A stretch of DNA of 18,621 bases from assembly GCA_030630445.1 (NCBI GenBank), contig DAOVNC010000012.1, forward strand, positions 1-18,621, read 5' to 3'. Both the position numbers and the translations under genes were made by a program. Origin of the DNA: Kiritimatiellales bacterium. Lineage in GTDB: Bacteria > Verrucomicrobiota > Kiritimatiellia > Kiritimatiellales > Pontiellaceae. The notes under the pieces were generated by a model. That model saw nothing but the letters and a program-made list of their open reading frames with translations, made no database searches and was not told where the DNA came from. Below are positions 7,810 to 14,360 of the stretch, in pieces (the first letter of the stretch is position 1; each line of letters opens with the position of its first letter).

Positions 7810-7999
7810 CTTGCAAAACCTCTGGGTTTGAATCGCACCTTTTGTGCTATTTCCTGCCGGAAATTATGCTTTGTGGCGTGGCAATTATTAGGTGCGGGTT
7901 GTTCGTTGTTAGGTTAACTGTTTAATGAACAACTGGTTGCTCTGATAATCAACAACTAATAACCATAAACCGGAACGGCGAAACCGGAGGTTTTGCAAG
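7810..7999. repeat. 190-bp segment with 13-bp perfect terminal inverted repeats
   Basis: The left end CTTGCAAAACCTC (7810-7822) and the right end GAGGTTTTGCAAG (7987-7999) are perfect inverted repeats, and similarity continues inward for several bases (GGTTT-like). The segment has no coding gene and contains the double-hairpin module. It has the architecture of a small non-autonomous mobile element. No flanking target duplication was identified with confidence. Confidence 0.6.
7828..7877. repeat. Double-hairpin module, copy 1
   Basis: This 50-base module matches the reverse complement of 12502-12551 at 41 of 50 positions without gaps. Hairpin 1 pairs GCAC (7835-7838) with GTGC (7844-7847). 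Hairpin 2 pairs ATTTCC (7849-7854) with GGAAAT (7859-7864) around TGCC. Hairpin 2 and its flanks are invariant. In hairpin 1 two base pairs change in a compensatory manner between the copies. Confidence 0.75.
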
Positions 8000-8022
8000 T
8001 TCCTCATGAGGCAGGTATTCAA

Positions 8023-8277
8023 ATGTGGTGCTGGTTCAAAAAGAAAAGACAAAACAAAGGGGAAGAGGAGTATGTCAGCATCTGGAAAAGCGACTTTTCA
8101 GACTGCGTTTCCGCTGACTATCTTCCCGATTACTCCGTATGCCAAAATAAAAACAATGCCACCTGTCGTTATGTCGCCCGCTATGCCAGCATGACCCTCT
8201 GCAGCAACCCGGAGCACAAGAGTTTCATTCCGGAGGGCGCCGAGCCCTTCAATCCTCACAAGGGCCGATTTTCTTAG
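8023..8277 (+). CDS. Small Cys-containing protein of unknown function
   Basis: The 84-aa ORF starts MWCWFKKKRQNKGEEE, with a very basic N-terminal stretch. It carries five Cys (residues 3, 28, 40, 48, 60) in a body with many aromatic residues, ending FIPEGAEPFNPHKGRFS. The spacing C-x11-C-x7-C-x11-C could suit metal binding or disulfides, but I do not recognise a domain. The ATG at 8023 follows GAGGCAGG; an earlier in-frame TTG at 7993 lies inside the inverted repeat and is less likely. It ends 45 bases before mnmA and in the same frame. Third-position base use is coding-like from about residue 20 on. It could be a non-genic frame, but composition argues for a gene. Confidence 0.55.
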   Translation: MWCWFKKKRQNKGEEEYVSIWKSDFSDCVSADYLPDYSVCQNKNNATCRYVARYASMTLCSNPEHKSFIPEGAEPFNPHKGRFS

Positions 8278-8322
8278 TCGCCTGCGCTTGTCAACTGCGG
8301 GGACGGTCACTATGTTCCGCGC

Positions 8323-9411
8323 ATGCTCAATCAAGGCCCATCTAAAACCAAAGGCCGCGTGGCGATTGGAATGAGCGGAGGAACCGACAGTTCGGCCGCC
8401 GCCGCAATGCTCGTTGACCAAGGCTACGAAGTCATTGGACTAACCGCCCACATGTGGAAGGAGGGTTCCCGTTGCTGTTCGCTGGAGGATGTTGAGCGTG
8501 CCCGCAAGGTATGCGCCTATCTCGGCATTCGCCACTACGTTGTCAACGCGCAGGAAATCTTCACCGACAAAATCGTTGATCCCTTCGTGCGGGAATATGC
8601 CGCCGGTCGCACGCCATCGCCCTGCATCTACTGCAACTCATTCGTTAAATTTGGTTTTCTGGTTGATCGCGCCGTGCAGCTCAACTGCGACCATCTGGCG
8701 ACCGGGCACTATGCGCGCGTTGAAAAGCATGATGGGAAATACCACCTGTTCTGTGCCAAGGATCCCAAGAAGGACCAGTCCTATTTTCTGCACCGTCTGA
8801 GCCAGAAGCAGCTCGGTTTCATTCTCTTTCCGCTGGCCGACATGCCCAAGCCGGAAGTAAAGGCCTATTCCGATCGGCGCGGCCTGCCCGTCATTCCGCG
8901 CGGCGAAAGCCAGGATCTCTGCTTTGTGGAGGAGGGGAAGCTTCCCGCCTTCGTCGAACAGCGCGATCCCTCCGTTGTCAAGAAGGGCGAAATCCATGAT
9001 CAGGATGGTCATGTGATCGGAACGCATAATGGGCTTCATCGATTCACGGTCGGGCAGCGCGGCAAGCTTGGTATTGCGCTGGGCGAGCGCATGTACGTCA
9101 AGCGGCTCGACAAGGAAAACAATATCGTTGAAGTCGCACCGCGCCCCGGCGTAATGGAAACCAAATGCACGTTGGACGATATCCACTGGATTGCCGATGA
9201 AGCACCCGGCGTTGAATTTCACTGCGAAGTGCGCCCGCGCTACCGCAGCAACGGCGCCACCGCGACCGTCCGGGTTTCCAGCGATTGGCAGAGCGCCACC
9301 GTTGTTTTCGACGAGCCCCAGTTTGCGCTCACGCCTGGGCAGGCCGCCGTATTCTACCAGGACGGCGAAGTCCTCGGCGGGGGTTGGATCGATGAAGTTC
9401 CGCACTCTTAA
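8323..9411 (+). CDS. mnmA: tRNA-specific 2-thiouridylase MnmA
   Basis: MnmA adenylates and thiolates uridine 34 of the Lys, Glu and Gln tRNAs, taking sulfur from a persulfide relay. The 362-aa protein begins with the ATP pyrophosphatase loop GMSGGTDSSAAAAM (residues 16-29; Thr21 replaces the more usual Val). The catalytic Cys101 lies in TPSPCIYCN and its partner Cys200 in ESQDLCF. ATGHYAR (126-132), KDQSYFL (150-156) and the central-domain GTHNGLHRFTVGQRGKLGIA are also conserved. The C-terminal beta-barrel (about 285-362) is complete. No good Shine-Dalgarno precedes the ATG at 8323, but it is the first start in the frame after an in-frame stop at 8275-8277. rlmB follows 30 bases later. Confidence 0.95.
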   Translation: MLNQGPSKTKGRVAIGMSGGTDSSAAAAMLVDQGYEVIGLTAHMWKEGSRCCSLEDVERARKVCAYLGIRHYVVNAQEIFTDKIVDPFVREYAAGRTPSPCIYCNSFVKFGFLVDRAVQLNCDHLATGHYARVEKHDGKYHLFCAKDPKKDQSYFLHRLSQKQLGFILFPLADMPKPEVKAYSDRRGLPVIPRGESQDLCFVEEGKLPAFVEQRDPSVVKKGEIHDQDGHVIGTHNGLHRFTVGQRGKLGIALGERMYVKRLDKENNIVEVAPRPGVMETKCTLDDIHWIADEAPGVEFHCEVRPRYRSNGATATVRVSSDWQSATVVFDEPQFALTPGQAAVFYQDGEVLGGGWIDEVPHS

Positions 9412-9441
9412 TCTATACCCGGAATCGAGAAGGGGTTGAAC

Positions 9442-10050
9442 ATGGCTGACGAAAAAAAACAATTTCAAAAACGCGGGTCCAACTTTGGGCGGAGCAATAA
9501 CCAGTCGCGGATGAATCGACACGCATCAGGCTCAAAGGCGTTGATCAAGGAGGAATCCGAACTGGATGATTTGCTGGATCAAGTGAAGGAACCCCTGATT
9601 CTGATTCTGGATTGCGTGCAGGATCCGCACAACCTAGGGGCCTGCCTGCGATCTGCCAACGGGGCCGGCGTGGATGCCGTGATTATTCCGAAGGACAAGT
9701 CGGCACCGGTAACCGCTACCGCGGTGGCCGTGAGTTGCGGTGGCGCCTCGCACACTCCCATTTTTCGCGTCACGAATTTGGCGCGCACCATGGCGGCTCT
9801 CAAAAAACGCGGAATCTGGATCGCGGGCACGTCGGATCATCAAGGCACGCAGGATCTCTACGAAACCGATCTTTCCGGGCCGCTGGCCTTGGTGATGGGA
9901 TCGGAGGCAAAGGGAATGCGGCGGTTGACGACGGAAAGCTGCGACTTCCTGCTTTCCATTCCCATGGCGGGTTTTGTGGAATGCCTGAATGTTTCCGTCG
10001 CCACCGGCGTCTGCCTTTTTGAAGTTATCCGTCAACGCAAAGCTAAGTAA
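9442..10050 (+). CDS. rlmB: TrmH/SpoU-family rRNA 2'-O-methyltransferase, RlmB-like, no N-terminal binding domain
   Basis: RlmB methylates the 2'-hydroxyl of a conserved G in 23S rRNA (G2251 in E. coli) using S-adenosylmethionine. All three SPOUT motifs are present: motif 1 DPHNLGACLRSANGAGV (residues 61-77), motif 2 VMGSEAKGMRRLT (151-163) and motif 3 SIPMAGFVECLNVSVATGVCLFE (172-194). They make the trefoil-knot SAM site and are very close to E. coli RlmB. At 202 aa it is about 40 residues shorter than RlmB: residues 1-50 are charged and low in complexity in place of the L30e-like RNA-binding domain. The start at 9442 is set by GAGAAGGGG six bases upstream. It lies 30 bases after mnmA, so an RNA-modification pair is likely. 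Confidence 0.88.
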   Translation: MADEKKQFQKRGSNFGRSNNQSRMNRHASGSKALIKEESELDDLLDQVKEPLILILDCVQDPHNLGACLRSANGAGVDAVIIPKDKSAPVTATAVAVSCGGASHTPIFRVTNLARTMAALKKRGIWIAGTSDHQGTQDLYETDLSGPLALVMGSEAKGMRRLTTESCDFLLSIPMAGFVECLNVSVATGVCLFEVIRQRKAK

Positions 10051-10199
10051 AAACCGTGATGGCCGGACCGGGAAATAAAATTCGTGGAAGGATTCGGAAT
10101 GATACTTCCTTAAGGATTGCTTCTCGGGTTGATCCCGGTTGAGTTTCGGGGTTTCCTATGCCACACTTCGTGTTTATCACCCAAAATTGGAGGATCGGG

Positions 10200-11021
10200 A
10201 TGCGCAAGATGGTTTATGGATTAATGGTGTTCTTGGTAATGGCAACGGTTGCGATGGCGGCGGAAACGACCCCGACGGATTTCAAGGCAGGCTATCTCGA
10301 ACTGGATGCCTTGAAGCAAAAGCTGGCGGACAAGGGGCTGCAAGTCCTCGGAACGCACCAAGTGGCCGGGAATAAGGATTACACGGTTGTCGCCTACACC
10401 TCCGCCGATCTTAAAAAGGCGGCACAGCTTCCCAATCGCGGTTTTATGGCCGTACTCCGCATTTTGCATAACGCCAAGGATCAGGAATTGGTGGTTTCAA
10501 ATCCTGAATACTACATGCGCGCTTTCCTACAGAAGGACTACAAGGAAGGGATGGCAAAACCCGTTAACGATGCCTTGGCCGCTGCGCTCGGAACGCTTGC
10601 TCCGACCGACGATGCGATGAAGACCAAAAAGCTGGCGAAATACAACTTCATGGTGAGCATGCCGCACTACGACGACTTTGCGCGTGTGGCCAAAGGCAAC
10701 ACCAAAGAGCTCTGCAAAAAATTGAAAGCCAATGCAAAGGATCGGATCGTCTTCAAACTCAACGTGGCCGATGACGGATCGTCGGTGCTCTACGGCGTGG
10801 CGCTGCCGGTGGAGATTGAAAAGTTTAATGAGAAGCTCGAAACAATGGGGCAGTCGCATCTGCTTCCCTACACGGTGCTGATCGAAAACGGCGAAGCCAA
10901 CATTCTGCACGCCAAGTTTTACTTCGCGCTCAGCTTCCCGCAGCTCACCATGGGCGAGTTCATGAAAATCATGTCCGTGCCCGGCGACATCAAGGATGCC
11001 TTCAAGGCCGACTTCCAATAA
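10200..11021 (+). CDS. Secreted or periplasmic protein of unknown function
   Basis: The 273-aa precursor has a clear Sec signal peptide: MRKMVYG, a hydrophobic core (residues 7-17) and an AMA-A cleavage site at about 20/21. The mature part is about 253 residues, rich in Lys, and looks like a globular alpha/beta protein. It includes stretches such as NRGFMAVLRILHNAKDQELVVSNPEYYMRAFLQKDY, MVSMPHYDDFARVAKG and LLPYTVLIENGEANILHAKFYFALSFP. I do not recognise the family; a distant DUF302-like arrangement is possible but weak. GGAGG (about 10190-10194) seven bases ahead fixes the ATG at 10200 and excludes the longer reading from 10158. It follows rlmB by 149 bases and converges on the NYN gene. Confidence 0.85.
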   Translation: MRKMVYGLMVFLVMATVAMAAETTPTDFKAGYLELDALKQKLADKGLQVLGTHQVAGNKDYTVVAYTSADLKKAAQLPNRGFMAVLRILHNAKDQELVVSNPEYYMRAFLQKDYKEGMAKPVNDALAAALGTLAPTDDAMKTKKLAKYNFMVSMPHYDDFARVAKGNTKELCKKLKANAKDRIVFKLNVADDGSSVLYGVALPVEIEKFNEKLETMGQSHLLPYTVLIENGEANILHAKFYFALSFPQLTMGEFMKIMSVPGDIKDAFKADFQ

Positions 11022-11045
11022 CGGAAAATCGAACAACGACCGTGG

Positions 11046-11516
11046 TTAATAATTATCGGGGAAGAGGTCGCCGAGCTTGGGTTCTTTCCCCGGTGGCGTT
11101 CGCTTCGAAACCGTCTTTTTTGCAGTGGCTTCGCATTTTGCAATGAATTCTTCCGACGACATGGTATGCGCTCCCGCGCTCGAAACCGTGTCGTGTTCCG
11201 CATGGTCGGAGGTGACGACAAGGATTCTTTCGGGATTTTCAAACTTGCAGACCAGCCGCTCGATCACCGTGTCGGCCGAAAGATTTCCGGGGGAGAAGAA
11301 CACTTCGAGATGCTTCGAGGTTAGCGCGGTATCGCTACCCGCCTCGCGCCCGTCGAAAACGATGGTGGTTTGCCGTGCCATGCCGTGTGCCGTCTCCTCG
11401 ACCATTCGCACCAGCCGGTGCCGCGCACCCTGGATATCCGTGCCGAGCATTTGCGCCAGCTCCACCACTTGGTGGAGCAGGTTGTAGCCATCGATGATGA
11501 GCCATTCGTACGGCAT
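11046..11516 (-). CDS. NYN-domain (YacP-like) predicted endoribonuclease
   Basis: The 156-aa protein has the PIN-like NYN fold found in YacP/Rae1. The first strand IIDGYNLLH (residues 7-15) gives Asp9 and Asn12, TIVFDGREAG (51-60) gives Asp55, SADTVIERL (80-88) gives Asp82, and VVTSDHAEHD (100-109) gives Asp104. These acidic residues would bind the metal ions for RNA cleavage. YacP in Bacillus (Rae1) cuts mRNA on the ribosome; the target here is unknown. The C-terminal tail is basic (KKTVSKRTPPGKEPK). The start overlaps the patatin stop as TGATG, with GGAG six bases before this ATG. An ATG three bases earlier is the alternative. Translational coupling with the patatin gene is likely. Confidence 0.85.
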   Translation of the reverse strand: MPYEWLIIDGYNLLHQVVELAQMLGTDIQGARHRLVRMVEETAHGMARQTTIVFDGREAGSDTALTSKHLEVFFSPGNLSADTVIERLVCKFENPERILVVTSDHAEHDTVSSAGAHTMSSEEFIAKCEATAKKTVSKRTPPGKEPKLGDLFPDNY

Positions 11517-12382
11517 CATTTTCTCCGCAGCCAACCGAGCTTCGGCGCCTTTCCTTCGAGCAGTGTTTCGAGCTGCCGCTTAAAGCCGTCCTTGGCGGCG
11601 AGGCCCTGTTCGTAGATGGCCTCCGCCTTGTGGAAGTCGAGCATCTCGATATCCATCAGGGGCGGTTGCACATAGATGTCGACCGGGTGGCTGGCCAATT
11701 TTTCCTGCGCCATCGCATCCATCATGACCTGGTAGGTGTGGAAGATCGCTTCCAAGGGCGAGGGAGGCTTGTTCTTTGGAGTGGACTGCTCGCCCATGAT
11801 ATCCACAGCAATGCGGATATCGCATTTCGGGTCGAGCAGGTCGTGCGGCACATTGTTCATCAGCCCGCCGTCGACCAGCACGCGATCATTGGCAACCACT
11901 GGCGTAAAAATGTAGGGGATTGCCATGCTGGCGCGGACAGCCGGAAGAAGGTCGCCCGAATCAAACACCACCGGTTTCCGCCCCCAGAAGTCGGTTGCCA
12001 CGGTTTTAAGCGGGATCGATAGCTCCTCGAACGTTGAGACTTCCATCTGGTCGTAGAGGAAGCCAAAAAACTTTTCGCCCTTGATCAATCCCTTTGGCTT
12101 GAAGCTAAAGTGCGGATCGATCATCGAGAGCACCTTGAACGAATCCCTGTTGCGGATAATCTCCTTGAAACGGGCGTTGCGCGGCACCATCAACTGCTCG
12201 ATCATTCCGACAATGTCCGCCGCCGAGTGGCCGGAGGCATACAGCGCCCCGAGGATCGCCCCGATGCTCGTTCCCGTGATGCAACAGGGTTTGATGCCCA
12301 TCTCGTCGAACACCTCCAGAATCGGAATATGCGCGAACCCCTTTGCCCCGCCACCGCCCAATGTCAGTCCAATCTTTTTCAT
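11516..12382 (-). CDS. Patatin-like phospholipase / RssA-type serine hydrolase
   Basis: The 288-aa protein has the patatin catalytic plan: an oxyanion-hole glycine loop GGGGAKGFAH (residues 9-18), nucleophile Ser39 in GTSIG (37-41), the conserved ASMAIPYIF stretch (151-159) and the catalytic Asp171 in VDGGLMNNVP (170-179). Such enzymes hydrolyse acyl esters of lipids by a Ser-Asp dyad. There is no signal peptide, so it is probably cytosolic or membrane-associated, like RssA/YlbK. The substrate cannot be told. The start at the MKKIGLTLGGGG methionine matches the family; the frame is open upstream but non-homologous, and no strong Shine-Dalgarno is seen. It lies downstream of murJ on the same strand, separated by a repeat-filled gap, and overlaps the NYN gene by one base. 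Confidence 0.9.
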   Translation of the reverse strand: MKKIGLTLGGGGAKGFAHIPILEVFDEMGIKPCCITGTSIGAILGALYASGHSAADIVGMIEQLMVPRNARFKEIIRNRDSFKVLSMIDPHFSFKPKGLIKGEKFFGFLYDQMEVSTFEELSIPLKTVATDFWGRKPVVFDSGDLLPAVRASMAIPYIFTPVVANDRVLVDGGLMNNVPHDLLDPKCDIRIAVDIMGEQSTPKNKPPSPLEAIFHTYQVMMDAMAQEKLASHPVDIYVQPPLMDIEMLDFHKAEAIYEQGLAAKDGFKRQLETLLEGKAPKLGWLRRK

Positions 12383-12455
12383 GGAGCCATTGCAAACCAC
12401 CCGTTGCAACGAAGCAATCCTAAACGGGAAAAGGTTTGAAACGTTCTGAAACGTT

Positions 12456-12657
12456 CTGGAGTGCGGTGGCCCATGAGCAGAGCGATTGATAATTTGCGAA
12501 TGCCGCGAAGCATAATTTCCGGCAGGAAATAGTGCCGAAGGCACGGTTCAATAACGAGCAATGTGAGTGTTTCACCATCGGGCGACACCGCTTTCGATCC
12601 GCACCGGCTGTTCCTCCGCAAAAGCGGCGTGGCCTTTCAGTTCCCGCCGCACTCCAG
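12456..12657. repeat. MITE-like inverted-repeat element, copy B (interrupted)
   Basis: The outer ends CTGGAGTGCGGTGG (12456-12469) and the inverted CCGCACTCCAG (12647-12657) match the ends of copy A. Inside, GACACCGCTTTC (12584-12595) and AAAAGCGGCGT (12620-12630) also align with copy A in the same order. After GGTGGC (12465-12470) about 112 bases are inserted relative to copy A, and about 60 bases of the copy A centre are missing. The element fills most of the patatin-murJ gap. Confidence 0.7.
12502..12551. repeat. Double-hairpin module, copy 2 (inverted relative to copy 1)
   Basis: It matches the reverse complement of 7828-7877 at 41 of 50 positions. ATTTCC/GGAAAT around a four-base loop is unchanged. 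The second stem reads GTGCC-GAA-GGCAC, and its changed bases remain paired. The module lies inside the segment that interrupts copy B. Confidence 0.75.
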
Positions 12658-12695
12658 ACTTTTTCGCACTCCGGACTTTTTCGCGCTCCAGTTTA
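12648..12695. repeat. 17-bp tandem repeat, about 2.8 units
   Basis: CGCACTCCAGACTTTTT (12648-12664) is followed by CGCACTCCGGACTTTTT (12665-12681) and a partial third unit beginning CGCGCTCCAGTTT (12682 on). The units repeat the outer tip of element copy B, and the third runs into the last codon and stop of murJ (stop at 12693-12695). Confidence 0.8.
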
Positions 12696-14267
12696 TTTTC
12701 CGCGGATGGCGGTTTTGATTTCGCGGAGTTCGGGGGCGCGGAGCAGGAAGGTGAGGCCAAAGTAGATTGATGCCCCGGCACCCATGGCCAGTGCAACGGA
12801 TCCGATCTGTGCGATTTTGGCAGGTAGCAGTCCTTCAAGAATGGGTCGCCAGGCATATACGGCCAGTCCCGCCACAACCGCCATCGCCAGCGCGCTGAGC
12901 AGGCAGCGGGTGAAGCTCCGCCAAATTTCCAGCCACTGGAGGTTTTTCATGCGGCGGGTGAGAATGATACCGAGAACGGCCATGCCGACGGCCTCGGCAA
13001 TGACGGTGGAGAAGGCCATGCCGGCATGTTTCCAGTAGGTCGGCAGGGTGAGGATGAAGATAATGTTGAGTACCAGATTGAGCAAAACCGTGTAGATGCC
13101 GATCCGGACCGGTGTCCGCATATCCTGCATGGCGTAGAATGCAGGCACAAAAACCTTTGCGGCGCTGAAGACGACGAGGCCGGGGGCGTAGAAGCGCAGG
13201 GCGCGGGCGCTGAGCAGGGTCGAGTTGGAGTCGAAACTTCCGCCCCATTCAAAGATGGTTTTGAGGATGATCGGTGCAAGCACCAGCAGGCCGAGGGCTG
13301 CGGGGGTCATGATAAAAATCAGGTGGCGCAGCGAGTGGGTGATGGTTTCGCGCATGGCGGCGGCATTCTTTTCGGCGGCGTGCGTGGAAAAGGTGGGCAG
13401 CAGGACGGTCGCCATGGCGGTGGCGATGACGCCGAGCGGGAAGTAGATCATGCGTTCGCTGTAGAACAACGCGGCTGGAGCCCAATCCCCGATCCATAGG
13501 GCGAGCATGCGGTCGATCAATACATTGAATTGGGTAACGGCCATGCCGAGCGCGGCGGGGCCCATGAGCAACAGCATCTGTTTTACGCGCGGATCGTTCC
13601 AGCGGCTGGAAAATCGGAACGGGCACCCAAAACGCCTCAAGGCCGGGAGCTGGATCGCGACCTGCGCCGCACCGGCGAGCAGGACCGCCCAGGCCAATGT
13701 CATGGCGCGGCTGCCAGGATCGGTTCCGATGATCGGAAAAATAGCCAGCATCGCAACGATAAGGATAATGTTGAGCAGGCAGGGCGCAAAGGCCGAGGTG
13801 GCAAAATGCTTGTAGGAATTGAGCACGGCCATCGATAGCGCGGCCATGCAGATGAGCAAAACGTAGGGAAACATCACGCGGGCAAGCTCGAAAGTCGTAA
13901 TCCATTTCTCTGCGATTCCGGGAATACGCAGTCCGATGGAGAAAAGCAGGACTCCAGCGATGGCGATGGTGGTCAGCAGGGCGGCGGCCATGGTAACGAC
14001 CTTCGAAGCCATCATCCATGCGGCTTTGTCTCCCTCTTTGGTGCGCGTTTCAATCAATACGGGGATGAAGGCTGCCGAGAGCGCGCCTTCGCCAAAGAGG
14101 CGACGGAAGAGGTTGGGGATGGTGAATGCCACAAAGAAGGCGGACGCCAGCAGGGAGGTGCCGAAGTGGTAGGCAATGACAATGTCGCGCACCATGCCCA
14201 AGCCGCGGCTGAGCAGTGTGAAGCTGCCAATCACCCCGACCGACCGGATTACCTTGTCGTCCTTCAA
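12693..14267 (-). CDS. murJ: Lipid II flippase MurJ
   Basis: MurJ moves lipid II across the inner membrane for peptidoglycan synthesis (MOP exporter superfamily). The 524-aa protein has about 14 hydrophobic segments. The N-terminal signature is clear: SRGLGMVRDIVIAYHFG (residues 20-36), then IPNLFRRLFGEGALSAAFIPV (about 50-70), holding the conserved cavity arginines Arg21, Arg27 and Arg55. DRMLALWIGDWAPAALFYSERMIYFPLGVIATAMATVLLP in the middle and FYAMQDMRTPVRIG later are also typical. Translation starts at a TTG (14265-14267) with AAGGGG seven bases upstream, since no better ATG is near. The promoter at 14313-14341 overlaps that of the divergent LpxC-like gene. Confidence 0.96.
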   Translation of the reverse strand: MKDDKVIRSVGVIGSFTLLSRGLGMVRDIVIAYHFGTSLLASAFFVAFTIPNLFRRLFGEGALSAAFIPVLIETRTKEGDKAAWMMASKVVTMAAALLTTIAIAGVLLFSIGLRIPGIAEKWITTFELARVMFPYVLLICMAALSMAVLNSYKHFATSAFAPCLLNIILIVAMLAIFPIIGTDPGSRAMTLAWAVLLAGAAQVAIQLPALRRFGCPFRFSSRWNDPRVKQMLLLMGPAALGMAVTQFNVLIDRMLALWIGDWAPAALFYSERMIYFPLGVIATAMATVLLPTFSTHAAEKNAAAMRETITHSLRHLIFIMTPAALGLLVLAPIILKTIFEWGGSFDSNSTLLSARALRFYAPGLVVFSAAKVFVPAFYAMQDMRTPVRIGIYTVLLNLVLNIIFILTLPTYWKHAGMAFSTVIAEAVGMAVLGIILTRRMKNLQWLEIWRSFTRCLLSALAMAVVAGLAVYAWRPILEGLLPAKIAQIGSVALAMGAGASIYFGLTFLLRAPELREIKTAIRGK

Positions 14268-14292
14268 GCAGATCCCCTTTGTTTTGATTGCG

Positions 14293-14320
14293 TTGACTCA
14301 ACGAAAAAACTAAATATAGG
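14293..14320 (+). promoter_or_regulatory. Candidate promoter of the LpxC-like gene
   Basis: TTGACT (14293-14298) and TATAGG (14315-14320) are 16 bases apart, and the -10 lies 40 bases before the ATG. The -10 overlaps the minus-strand -10 of murJ. Confidence 0.5.
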
Positions 14321-14341
14321 TCATTCAAATGAGCAGTTCAA
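14313..14341 (-). promoter_or_regulatory. Probable promoter of murJ
   Basis: On the minus strand, TTGAAC (14336-14341) and TATATT (14313-14318) are 17 bases apart, with the -10 about 45 bases before the TTG start codon. Confidence 0.6.
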
Positions 14342-14360
14342 AACAGAACGGAAGCATTTT

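Larger units (their letters stand above)
7642..8022. other. AT-rich, palindrome-rich spacer without a convincing gene
   Basis: This stretch holds the upstream region of the RHH gene (TAGTA at 7711-7715 and TACTA at 7721-7725 as arms), a 190-bp segment bounded by inverted CTTGCAAAACCTC (7810-7999) and, inside it, the double-hairpin module (7828-7877). It also contains a GTTGTTC/GAACAAC inverted pair near 7898-7933. Open frames here lack ribosome sites and protein-like composition. Confidence 0.6.

Noticed and set aside
7993..8022. TTG start for the small Cys-containing ORF
   Set aside because: The added ten codons lie partly in the inverted-repeat end, and the later ATG has a purine-rich site at a suitable distance.
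8638..9522. Minus-strand open frame of 294 codons across mnmA and rlmB
   Set aside because: It spans two clear plus-strand genes and their junction, and its composition is antisense-like.
12379..12621. Short minus-strand frame, and its apparent peptide similarity (YFLPEIML) to a frame at 7605-7925
   Set aside because: The shared peptide comes from the shared double-hairpin DNA module read in the same frame. Neither frame has a ribosome site.
12648..12695. Possible CRISPR-like array
   Set aside because: The units are contiguous 17-bp tandem repeats with no unique spacers, and no cas genes are present.
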